Below, piece by piece: positions 6,409-13,770 of a DNA stretch of 20,049 nt (the stretch's first letter is position 1; the number at the start of each line of letters is the position of its first letter). The DNA is from CAYYAQ01 sp964469555 (GTDB lineage Bacteria > Planctomycetota > UBA1135 > UBA2386): NCBI GenBank assembly GCA_964469555.1, contig CAYYAQ010000096.1, forward strand, positions 1 through 20,049, given 5' to 3'. The notes under the pieces are model-generated. The model was not told the origin of the DNA. It did not search any database and worked only from the letters and a program-made list of their open reading frames with translations. The position numbers and the translations under genes are program-made.

Positions 6409-7479
6409 ATGATGCGAAACTCGGCACTGATTCTGGCTGCTTGTTCCCTCCTGATCCCCACCCTCCAGGCACAGGGACAAACCGAACCGCCAGGGCAGAC
6501 CGCCGCGGCGACATCCGTTCCGGAACGGATGTCCAGTCGGGAGTTCCGCGGTCTCACGGTCCCCGGCAAGAAGGTCGAGGAGAACGTCAAGCGCCTGACC
6601 AAGGAGATGCACTGGTACTCCAGTCTCGGCAGCGCCCTCGCCGCTGGACGCTCCCAGGGCAAGCCGGTGCTGTGGATCCACGCCCTCGGTGATCTCAAGG
6701 GCTTCCTTTGAAGCGCGGGCCAAAGCCTGAGGGGCGTGTCCCTCTCACTCGATCCTGCCTTCTCCGTCCTCAAAGACCACTACGTCGTCGGCTGGAAGAA
6801 CATCAATGGCAAAAAGTGGGTCGGCACCTCCTACGGGTGCGACCAACCGGCTGTCGGCATGACCAACGGCGCGGGGCCAGGGAACATGCAGATGTTCATG
6901 CTGTCCCCTGATGGCATCGTGCTGCACTGCCTGCCCGGCTTCTGGCATCCGGAAGACCTGGAGCATGAACTCCAGATGGGGCGCGTCCTCCACCGTCTGT
7001 GGAAGTCCAAGAGCAGCACGAAGGCCAAGCGCACGATGTTCAAGCGCATCCAACTGCAGACCATGCGCAACCTTCCCCGGGCCATGGTGACCCGCAGCGG
7101 ATGGCAGGGCTTCGACGCCGCCAACGAGCGCAACCGACTCAAGATGCTCAAGACGGGCAGGACACGTGACACGTTCTTCTACAAGGACGGCAAACCGACC
7201 CGCATCAAGCCGACGAGCACGGTCGTCCACGAGCGGATGGCGGCGCGACCGTTCGTCCGGTTCAGCCGTTTCGACACGGCAATGTTCGTCGACTACGGTC
7301 GCAAGTACTACGACAACAACCAGCGCGTCGACGAGTACTACGGCAAGAAGCCGAAGGAACAGAAGTCGAAGGCCTCGATGACGGGCAAGAGGGCCTACAA
7401 GGCCAAGAGGCCGCAGGAGAAGGGCAAGAAGAAACGCCCGACGTCTCGCCCAACTTCGCGCCCGACCCGGAAGCGGTAG
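6409..7479 (+). CDS. Candidate secreted selenoprotein, thioredoxin-like (in-frame TGA = Sec101)
   Basis: Conventional calling gives two pieces: 6409-6711, ending in TGA, and a downstream ORF from the GTG at 6736. Both are in the same frame with no other stop between them, so reading TGA at 6709-6711 as selenocysteine gives one 356-residue protein. Residues 1-22 are a signal peptide (SALILAACSLLIPTLQAQ). Residues 70-101 read YSSLGSALAAGRSQGKPVLW then IHALGDLKGFL and U101, the strand followed by an active-site loop of a thioredoxin-like fold. SAGQSLRGVSLSLDPAF then forms the following helix, and VVGWKNINGKKWVG, NMQMFMLSPDG and HCLPGFWHPEDLEHEL continue the fold. The downstream piece alone would lack the signal peptide and half the fold. 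Cys144 and Cys174 are possible resolving partners. The tail after about residue 310 is Lys/Arg-rich (PTSRPTSRPTRKR). The alternative is a nonsense mutation of an ancestral Cys (TGC) or Trp codon. Confidence 0.75.
6709..6744 (+). promoter_or_regulatory. Candidate bacterial SECIS element (UGA plus downstream hairpin)
   Basis: Downstream of the UGA (6709-6711) a perfect 5-bp stem, GAGGG (6729-6733) with CCCTC (6740-6744), closes a six-base loop GCGTGT. The loop starts 23 nt after the UGA and its first base is G. Known bacterial SECIS elements have their apical loop roughly 16-37 nt after the UGA and a G among the first loop bases, so the geometry fits. A weaker hairpin (GGGC CAAA GCCT, 6717-6728) precedes it. 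I cannot compute a folding energy or a covariance test here. Confidence 0.6.
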
Positions 7480-7762
7480 CAACCGCACCAAGAACCGGTC
7501 GCGTTCGATTGCGTAATACCTGCTCAAGCCGAGTGTCGAATCATCCGACATCGAGCACAAGCAGAGTGTTGCGCGAGTAGACACGGCACCTCGGATCACT
7601 TGATCCGGTCAGGCGCCCCGAGTTGGGCCTCGGTCGTCTTCTGGCGGGCTCTCACGCTTGCTTGGTGTGGCACCGACCACGTTGTCGGATGCCGTTATTT
7701 GGGGACGACGTGACGCGCCTTGCTGCGTGCAGGCAGCGCCATGTCACTGCTGTTTGGAGAAG
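7480..7762 (+). promoter_or_regulatory. Hairpin-rich leader between selenoprotein candidate and prepilin
   Basis: This 283-nt gap holds no convincing gene. Several stems are visible: CGGATC-ACTT-GATCCG (7592-7607), CCGAG-N6-CTCGG (7618-7633), and the largest, GGCACCGAC-CACGTT-GTCGGATGCC with one bulged A (7669-7693), followed by GTTATTT. The last could be a weak terminator for the upstream gene or part of a structured 5' leader of the prepilin mRNA. It matches no riboswitch class that I can recognise. Confidence 0.4.
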
Positions 7763-8479
7763 ATGATGAACAACAGGGAGACTGGTTTCACTCTCATTGA
7801 ACTGATGATCGTGGTCGCGATCATCGCAATCATCGCGTCGATCGCGATACCTAATCTCATCGGAGCGCGACTCGCGGCGAACGAGTCCGCGGCGACGGCG
7901 ACGCTGAAGAACATCGCCTCGGCGCAGGCACAGTGCCAGGCGTCCGGCGCCATCGACACCAACAACAACGGCGCGGGCGAGTACGGGTACTTCGCCGAAC
8001 TCAGCGGCGGGGTCGGCGTCCGCAACAGCGGCGGAACCGCGAGCACCGATCGCATCGCGCCTCCGATCCTCTCCGGGGCGTTCGCGAACGTCGTGACCCA
8101 GACGGGGATCACCGGCGGCGTCGTAACGCGATCGGGATACCAGTTCCAGATGTATCTCCCGAGCTCGACACGCATCGGCGTGCCTGAAGCGGACACGGGC
8201 GGAGTTGGCACGACGGCCCCTGACGCTACGCAATCAGAACTGCTCTGGTGCTGCTACGCGTGGCCGAGCTCGTTCGGCAACAGCGGCAATAAGACGTTCT
8301 TCGTCAACCAGTCCGGCGACATCCTCAGGACGAAGAACCTCGGCCAACGCTACGGCGGCGCCACCAAGGTGCCGGCCTACACCGCCGCGTTCCTGAAGGG
8401 CGCGGGGAACGCGATGGGATCCACCATCGCGGCGAACACTTCGGGCCAGGACGACCAGTTCTGGATCGTCGCGCAATAG
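7763..8479 (+). CDS. Type IV pilin-like / type II secretion pseudopilin precursor
   Basis: The protein begins MMNNRETG and is then cut by prepilin peptidase before FTLIELMIVVAIIAIIASIA. Glu at mature position 5 and the long hydrophobic helix are the class defining features. The precursor is about 238 residues, with a soluble C-terminal domain carrying NNNGAGEYGYF, a Cys-Cys pair in LLWCCYAWPSSFG, and FFVNQSGDIL near the end. These C-terminal blocks resemble planctomycete pilin-like proteins of unknown filament type. The start is set by the ribosome binding site GGAG at 7756-7759; the ATG at 7766 has even better spacing. No assembly ATPase or prepilin peptidase is nearby, so the machinery must lie elsewhere. 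The gene meets the convergent zinc-ribbon gene with one base between the two stop codons. Confidence 0.92.
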   Translation: MMNNRETGFTLIELMIVVAIIAIIASIAIPNLIGARLAANESAATATLKNIASAQAQCQASGAIDTNNNGAGEYGYFAELSGGVGVRNSGGTASTDRIAPPILSGAFANVVTQTGITGGVVTRSGYQFQMYLPSSTRIGVPEADTGGVGTTAPDATQSELLWCCYAWPSSFGNSGNKTFFVNQSGDILRTKNLGQRYGGATKVPAYTAAFLKGAGNAMGSTIAANTSGQDDQFWIVAQ

Positions 8480-8480
8480 G

Positions 8481-9620
8481 CTACCGATTCACGAAGAAGA
8501 CGATCGTCGCGACCACCGCGGCGATCATCATTACGAACAGGGTGATCTTGATCCAGCTGTAGGGTCGCTCCCCCTGGACCTCGCCGGTCGCGGCATTGAC
8601 GACCACCTGGTAGGTCTTTTCGCCGTACTTGTAGGCGAGAATCCATACTGGAAGCAGCAGGTGCTTGTACGTCATCGCACCGTACTCGGTCACGACCCGG
8701 TGAATCCGCTGCTCGTCGCCGCCGATTCTTCTGCGAACGTCACAACGGATCTCCGCTTCCATCCGGTTCTCGGCCTCCTTGAATCCGGCTCGCAGCGACA
8801 CGTCGTACGTCCGAGCCATGTAGCCAGCCAACACCTGTTGGTTGAACGGCAGGCACTCGTGCAAGGGCCATGGCTCGAGCGACCGCACGACCTCGCTCGG
8901 CAATCCCTTGCCAGCAACGACCAGCATGTCGTCGAAGAACCGCCGGAAAGAACCCGACGTGTGGTACCAGCGCGTCCTCTGTTCCCGGCCCTTGTCATCG
9001 CCGCGCTTGACGGTAACGTAGTAGTGTTCCCCGCGTTCACCCACGTAGTCGTTGAGGGTGAGGGCGTCGTAGGTCCAGTACGGCATGTAGACGCCGGCGA
9101 AGCGACCCTGGACGCCGCGCTGCTTGAACTCGTTCGGCGCGAACCAACGTGACCCCACCCACTCTTTCAGGTTGGACCGCGCGGTCTCCCGCTTGATCTT
9201 GAACGGCAAGACACCGTCCACGGCGATGCGGTCCTCTGCGTCGTACACGCCGTCCAACTGGATCGGCGTGCCGCAGTACGGACACTCCTGACTCGTCAGT
9301 GTGCCCTGGAATCTCACCTTCGCGCCGCAGTCACGGCATCCCACCTCGGAGATCCCTTCCATGACGTTCTTCCCACCAGAACGCCGCTCGGCCTGGACCT
9401 CGATCGCATCGCGCAGATCCTGCTCCTCGACCTTCTTGTCGGCGTCGACCGAGAGGTCTTTCACGAAACCGCAGTAGGGACACTTCAGACTCTGGGCGTC
9501 GATGGCGAACTCGAAGTCCGCACCGCAGCCTCCACACGGAAACACCCGCGGGTTTCCCTGCTCGACTTCGCGTCCAACGCCTGTGGTGTCGACCGGAGGA
9601 GGAGAGGGAGCATCAGTCAT
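8481..9620 (-). CDS. Double zinc-ribbon (TFIIB-type) protein with C-terminal membrane anchor
   Basis: A 379-residue protein. Two zinc ribbons are visible: Cys29/32 with Cys47/50 (PCGGCG ... CPYCG) and Cys95/98 with Cys113/116 (CRDCG ... CPYCG). A long middle region follows (FKQRGVQGRFAGVYMPYWTY, then WPLHECLPFNQQVLAGYMART). The end carries VNAATGEVQGERPYSW and one transmembrane helix at about 357-376. It resembles the membrane-anchored zinc-ribbon proteins (YdjG-like) found next to SPFH/YdjI proteins. Annotation pipelines sometimes label them TFIIB zinc-finger or primosomal-N'-like, which is misleading. It lies 46 nt downstream of the SPFH gene on the same strand, so the two very likely form an operon. 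A plausible role is as the membrane receptor for its SPFH partner in envelope stress, by analogy with the Bacillus YdjFGHI system. Confidence 0.85.
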   Translation of the reverse strand: MTDAPSPPPVDTTGVGREVEQGNPRVFPCGGCGADFEFAIDAQSLKCPYCGFVKDLSVDADKKVEEQDLRDAIEVQAERRSGGKNVMEGISEVGCRDCGAKVRFQGTLTSQECPYCGTPIQLDGVYDAEDRIAVDGVLPFKIKRETARSNLKEWVGSRWFAPNEFKQRGVQGRFAGVYMPYWTYDALTLNDYVGERGEHYYVTVKRGDDKGREQRTRWYHTSGSFRRFFDDMLVVAGKGLPSEVVRSLEPWPLHECLPFNQQVLAGYMARTYDVSLRAGFKEAENRMEAEIRCDVRRRIGGDEQRIHRVVTEYGAMTYKHLLLPVWILAYKYGEKTYQVVVNAATGEVQGERPYSWIKITLFVMMIAAVVATIVFFVNR

Positions 9621-9666
9621 GGGCGAACTCCGCTTCGGGACTCAGTTCAGGGATGCAGGAGTGGCA

Positions 9667-10767
9667 CTACGGGGCCGGCGGCGGGGGCGGCGGACCGAAC
9701 GCGGCGGCGAGCTGCGGCACCTGCCCGGCGGACTGCCACCCGGCCATGCCGGCGCACCAGACCATTGTCTCTCCGGTGACCTGACCACTGCCGATCGCGC
9801 CGTGCAGCTGCGCCTGGGACATCGGCCCCATCGACTGCCCGTTGTCGGCAAAATACCACTGAGCGGACGCGGGCAACGGCGGCGGTGCCGCGCCGACCGG
9901 TTGCTGTCGCTGACCGAAGCCCTGCGCCATCTGGTTGGCCATCGCGAAGCCCATGCCGAGGCCGAGGCCTTCGCCGGCGCCGCCACTCGGGTTCTCCGCT
10001 GCAGCGGTCATCGCTTCGGCCATCTGGAACTGTTGATAGCGACCGATGTCGCCGATCACGCTCATCGACGAGCGCTTGTCGAGCGCCTTTTCCACGGCTT
10101 CAGGAAGTGAGACGTTGACGAGGAACATCTGCGGGACATCGAGTCCGTACTCATCGTCGATCCGCTCGCACACTGCGAGCCGCAGTTGCTCGCCGATCTC
10201 GATGTAGTTGCTCGCGAGATCGAGCGCAGCAATCTCCGAACTAGCGAGCACGTCGGCGAACGTCGAGCCGATCACGCCGCGCATCAACGTCTCCAATTCG
10301 TCCGTCTCGAAGACGCCATCTGTGCCGACGAGTTCGTTGATCAGCGCCTTCGGGTCGACGGCGCGCAGGGTGTAGGTTCCGAACGCGCGCAGGCGAATCG
10401 GGCCGAACTCCGGATCGCGCAGCATCACCGGGCTCGGCGTCCCCCACTTGAGATCCGTGATCACCGTCGTGCTGACGAAATACACCTCGCACTTGAACGG
10501 GCTGTCGAAGCCGTGCTTCCAGCCCTGCAGGGTGCTCAGGATCGGAATGTTGTTCGTCTCGAGCACGTGCATGCCCGGTCCGAACACGTCGGCGATCTGT
10601 CCTTCGTGGACGAAGACCGCTGTCTGACCCGGTCGCACAACGAGCTGTGCTCCGTTCTTGATCTGATTGTGGTAGCGCGGGAAGCGCCAGACGAGAGTTC
10701 GGTGCGTGTCATCGAGCCACTCGATGATGTCGACGAACTCGCCACGTAGCTTTGAAAACAATCCCAT
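9667..10767 (-). CDS. SPFH-domain (YdjI / virion-core-like) protein with C-terminal GYF_2 domain
   Basis: The 366-residue protein starts at the ATG at 10767 (MGLFSKLRGEFVDIIEWLDD), a hallmark N-terminus of this family. The frame is open further upstream but carries no family sequence. Residues about 20-215 are the SPFH-like part: QLVVRPGQTAVFVHEGQIAD, FGPGMHVLETNNIPIL, RDPEFGPIRLRAFGTYTLR. Helical sequence to about 265 (VSLPEAVEKALDKRSSM) is followed by a Gly/Ala/Met-rich linker (GEGLGLGMGFAMANQMAQGF). The last 65 residues form a GYF_2 domain: WYFADNGQSMGPMSQAQL and TMVWCAGMAGWQ. GYF_2 domains usually mediate protein binding. The protein probably forms membrane-associated oligomers together with the downstream zinc-ribbon protein. 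No PspA homologue, the usual companion in Bacillus, is in the window. Confidence 0.9.
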   Translation of the reverse strand: MGLFSKLRGEFVDIIEWLDDTHRTLVWRFPRYHNQIKNGAQLVVRPGQTAVFVHEGQIADVFGPGMHVLETNNIPILSTLQGWKHGFDSPFKCEVYFVSTTVITDLKWGTPSPVMLRDPEFGPIRLRAFGTYTLRAVDPKALINELVGTDGVFETDELETLMRGVIGSTFADVLASSEIAALDLASNYIEIGEQLRLAVCERIDDEYGLDVPQMFLVNVSLPEAVEKALDKRSSMSVIGDIGRYQQFQMAEAMTAAAENPSGGAGEGLGLGMGFAMANQMAQGFGQRQQPVGAAPPPLPASAQWYFADNGQSMGPMSQAQLHGAIGSGQVTGETMVWCAGMAGWQSAGQVPQLAAAFGPPPPPPAP

Positions 10768-10890
10768 GAGAAGCAGTGTTCTGCCCGCGGTCGGGCGGGT
10801 CAAGGAAAGGCGGGCGCGCGAACCGTGAATTTCGATTGCGGCCACCCAAGGGTTCGATTCCTGCGGATCCGACGCGCTCATACCGAGAAC

Positions 10891-10919
10891 TCGACGATCT
10901 ATTCTCGCGGACCTATACT
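10891..10919 (+). promoter_or_regulatory. Possible sigma70-type promoter for the glycosyltransferase operon
   Basis: TCGACG (10891-10896) and TATACT (10914-10919) are separated by 17 nt, matching the -35/-10 consensus at four and five of six positions. It sits about 94 nt upstream of the ATG at 11013 in the 245-nt divergent gap between the SPFH and glycosyltransferase genes. No other element in that gap stands out. Confidence 0.35.
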
Positions 10920-11012
10920 GCACCGCTGACGCTCCAGATAGCACTCCGGGGGGCGTGGAATCGATATGATGTCGTCCAGGTAACCCACGGGAACCATGAG
11001 AACTCGCACCCC

Positions 11013-12365
11013 ATGAAGATCTTGCTCGCCGTACACGGCTATCCACCGGAGCTCGGGGGTGGGACGGAGCGGCACGTGCGAGGGCTCGCGAAGGGGCTCG
11101 CCGGTCGTGGACACGACGTCACCGTGCTGGCAGGAACCCTCGAGTGGAGCGAGAGCTTGCGCCGTTCCTCGCGAGACGTGGACGGCATCCGACTCGTGAA
11201 GATCCACCGCGACGACTACCGCTACGAGCGCTGGGAACGCATGTATCACCCCGGAGTCTCCCGGCTCGTCGCCGAGTTGATCGAGGAAGTGCGACCCGAC
11301 GTCATGCATGTCCATCACTGGCTGCGGTTGACCAACGATCTCGTGAGACAGGGCGCGCAGCGAGGAGTCCCGGTCCTGTTGACGATGCACGACTTCATCG
11401 CCTCGTGCCCAACGCTTCACCGCGTGCTCCCCGACGACAGTTGGTGCAACGCGCCGACCGACAAGGCACCGTGCACCTCGTGCATCGCCGACGACTTGAT
11501 CATCCGAATTCGCGACGGTCAGGTCTCCTCCCTTCTCGAAATGCGACGGCGGGATCTTGCGAACGAACTCCAGCTTGCTTCGCGGGTCTACGCACTGTCG
11601 CACAGCCAGGCGGACCGACTGCGGTCCGTCCTCGGAGACGACGCGCCGAGGATCGACACGCAACCGTTCGTGAGCAACGAGAGCATGCAGCGCTCCCCAG
11701 TTCCGGCTGCGGCGTCGCCGTTCCGGATCATGACACTCGGCCAGATCTCGAAACACAAAGGCCAACACGTCCTGCTCGAAGCTCTGCGTCGTTCGCAGCA
11801 CCGCGACCGGATCGAACTGCACATCTACGGGACTTCGGATTCCTCCGAATACAGCGCCGCGCTGGACACCTTGTCGGAGGGACTCCGCGTCATTCGTCAT
11901 GGTTCGTACGAGTACGAAGATCTCGAACAAGCGCCGTTCCATCTCGCGGTCCTCCCCTCGCTCAGCCACGAGAGCTACGGCCTCGTGCTCGACGAAGTCC
12001 GGATGCTCGGATTGCCCGCGCTCGTGGCTGACCGTGGCGCGTACCCCGAGCACATCGAGAACGGTGGCCAGGCGTTCCGCACCGGCGATGCCCAGGATCT
12101 CGCCGCCCGCATCGACCGACTCATCGAAGACCCTGCTGAACTCGACCGGATGCGGCAGTCGGTGACCGCCCCGGAAACGTTCAACAACTGCTTGCGGTTC
12201 GTGGAGGCAGAATACGCCAGAGCCTCAGAACGTGGACCGACTCCGAACGCGGACCGGTTCGATCTCCTCGGCCACCTCGAACTCGAGCATTTGCACAGCG
12301 ACACCTGCGAACGTGAAGCGCACGCGTGGAAGAAACGCGCGGCTGAGAGCGCGGGGAATGCATGA
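11013..12365 (+). CDS. Glycosyltransferase family 4 (GT-B fold)
   Basis: A 450-residue protein starting MKILLAVHGYPPELGGGTER, the standard N-terminal strand and Gly-rich loop of GT4 enzymes; this fixes the start at 11013 although the frame is open from 10776. The N-terminal Rossmann half continues with MHVHHW and LLTMHDF. A Cys cluster follows (Cys132, Cys145, Cys154, Cys157), as in GT4 members with a CxxC-type insertion. The C-terminal half has MTLGQISKHKGQHVLLEAL, IYGTSDSSEY and the E-x7-E motif (Glu320 and Glu328 in HESYGLVLDE) that binds the sugar nucleotide. It transfers a sugar from an NDP-sugar to a lipid or glycan acceptor in the cytoplasm, probably for an envelope glycan. It overlaps the downstream methyltransferase by four bases, indicating translational coupling. 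Confidence 0.93.
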   Translation: MKILLAVHGYPPELGGGTERHVRGLAKGLAGRGHDVTVLAGTLEWSESLRRSSRDVDGIRLVKIHRDDYRYERWERMYHPGVSRLVAELIEEVRPDVMHVHHWLRLTNDLVRQGAQRGVPVLLTMHDFIASCPTLHRVLPDDSWCNAPTDKAPCTSCIADDLIIRIRDGQVSSLLEMRRRDLANELQLASRVYALSHSQADRLRSVLGDDAPRIDTQPFVSNESMQRSPVPAAASPFRIMTLGQISKHKGQHVLLEALRRSQHRDRIELHIYGTSDSSEYSAALDTLSEGLRVIRHGSYEYEDLEQAPFHLAVLPSLSHESYGLVLDEVRMLGLPALVADRGAYPEHIENGGQAFRTGDAQDLAARIDRLIEDPAELDRMRQSVTAPETFNNCLRFVEAEYARASERGPTPNADRFDLLGHLELEHLHSDTCEREAHAWKKRAAESAGNA

Positions 12366-13246
12366 GCGACAAGTCTCGGGAACAAGTCAAGCGGTACTGG
12401 GAGAGCCAACACGAGGACGGCGACCCGGACACGTTTCTCGATCATCCGATGATCCAGGCCTACGTCGCGATTCGCTCGTGCGGCGATCTGACGTCACACC
12501 AGACGCTCGCCGTGGAAGCCATTCGCTCTCGCACGCGACCGGGCTCGCGGATCCTCTCCGTTGGGTGCGGCGGCGCTGAGAAGGAGATGCACTTCGTGAA
12601 CGATCTGCCGGATCGGCACTTCGTCGGGCTGGACCTCGCGGAGTCGGCGCTCGAGCGCGCCCGCCAGAAGATTGAAGTGAACGGCGTCAAGAACCTCGAG
12701 TTGGTGTCCGGAGACTTCAATGACCTGAGTCTCGACGCGAACGACTTCGACGTGGTGCTCGGCTCGGGAGCCATCCACCACATCGAAAACCTCGAGGGGT
12801 TCTGGGCTCAGTGTCGACACACGCTCCGACCGGGCGGCATCGTCGTCGGGCAGGAGTACGTAGGACCCAACCGTTTCCAGTGGACGGATGTCCAGTGCGA
12901 GATAGGGACCGCGTTATTGCGCGAGCACGTTCCCGCCGAACACAAGGTCCACCACGACCGCGTCGAGCCGATTCCCCTGGCCGTGATCATCGCGGAGGAT
13001 CCGTCGGAAGCGGTTCGATCAGAGGAGATCCTGTCCACGCTGGAAGCGGCGGACTTCAAGATCGTGGAACACCGCGGCGCGGGCTGTGGTCTGCTGCAAC
13101 CCATGCTGATGTATCAGATGCACACGTTCGATCCGAGCAACTGGGCACACAACCGACGCCTCGCGGAACTGTTCGCGATCGAGCAGCGCTACCTCGACGA
13201 CGGTACGGCGGGCGACGCCTACGCGATGTTTGTTGCGGAGCCTTAG
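12362..13246 (+). CDS. Class I SAM-dependent methyltransferase
   Basis: A 294-residue protein whose ATG overlaps the TGA of the glycosyltransferase (ATGA), with GGGGAA upstream as ribosome binding site. Motif I is ILSVGCGGAEKE (about residues 64-75) and the acidic end of strand 2 is FVGLDLAESALERA with Asp91. Motif II/III regions read LELVSGDFNDL and FDVVLGSGAIHHIENL. The post-motif HTLRPGGIVVGQEYVG is typical of methyltransferase_11/25 enzymes. The C-terminal third (FQWTDVQCEIG and AHNRRLAELFAIEQ) probably shapes the acceptor site. Coupling with a GT4 enzyme suggests methylation of a sugar or glycan intermediate, but the substrate is inferred from context only. Confidence 0.92.
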   Translation: MSDKSREQVKRYWESQHEDGDPDTFLDHPMIQAYVAIRSCGDLTSHQTLAVEAIRSRTRPGSRILSVGCGGAEKEMHFVNDLPDRHFVGLDLAESALERARQKIEVNGVKNLELVSGDFNDLSLDANDFDVVLGSGAIHHIENLEGFWAQCRHTLRPGGIVVGQEYVGPNRFQWTDVQCEIGTALLREHVPAEHKVHHDRVEPIPLAVIIAEDPSEAVRSEEILSTLEAADFKIVEHRGAGCGLLQPMLMYQMHTFDPSNWAHNRRLAELFAIEQRYLDDGTAGDAYAMFVAEP

Positions 13247-13283
13247 CCCACTCTTCTCCCTGTTCCCGGCGCTCGCCGTTCGA

Positions 13284-13508
13284 TCACCCAAACAGCTCGT
13301 GGACGACCTTGCCGTGCACGTCCGTCAACCGGAAGTCACGACCGGCGAAGCGGTACGTCAGCTTCTCGTGGTCCATTCCGGGCATGTGCAGGATCGTCGC
13401 GTGCAGGTCATGCATGTGGACCGCGCCCTGCGCCGCGTAGTGCCCGATCTCATCCGTCGAACCGTGGGCGTGGCCCTTCTTGACGCCACCACCGGCGAGC
13501 CAGACCAT
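13284..13508 (-). pseudogene. C-terminal remnant of a DUF1501 protein
   Basis: The minus frame encodes 74 residues that match the extreme C-terminus of planctomycete DUF1501 (sulfatase-like fold) proteins: VWLAGGGVKKGHAHGSTDEIG, then VHMHDLHATILHMPGMDHEKL and FAGRDFRLTDVHGKVV. Intact members are several times longer (my recollection of the family, about 400 or more residues). Upstream the frame continues to a stop at 13569-13571 with only about seven more plausible residues (ATCGGF), and none of the expected N-terminal portion follows on any frame. The remnant is therefore a 5'-truncated gene and probably not functional. It faces the methyltransferase gene tail to tail. Confidence 0.8.
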
Positions 13509-13770
13509 GAACCCACCACAAGTCGCGGACCGTTCGATCCGTGAACGAGTGCGTTTCGAATGGCCTGATCATCCACGACCCGAACTCTGCACAAACCTGC
13601 GACATGGTCAAGATCTACACGCCTGAAACCAGCATCGGACCTATGCTCGGCATGATGCTCGCCCGCTACCGCATCGTGCGTGGAAAACGCTCACCTGACG
13701 ATCCGATGCCGGACGGGAATCGCCAGGACACGCGAAAGCACACGAAGCACGTCATGCGACCCGACAGTGA
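13509..13770. other. Unassigned region upstream of DUF1501 remnant
   Basis: A 262-nt stretch where the missing part of the DUF1501 gene would be expected. A plus-strand frame (13541-13774, 77 codons) crosses it and overlaps the next start by ATGA, but its composition is unremarkable and it has no ribosome binding site. I see no insertion sequence ends or other repeats. Confidence 0.4.

Noticed and set aside
10830..10870. Possible tRNA fragment (GGGTTCGATTCC resembles a T-arm)
   Set aside because: Only the T-loop heptamer fits. The T stem does not pair beyond three bases and no anticodon or acceptor arm is present.
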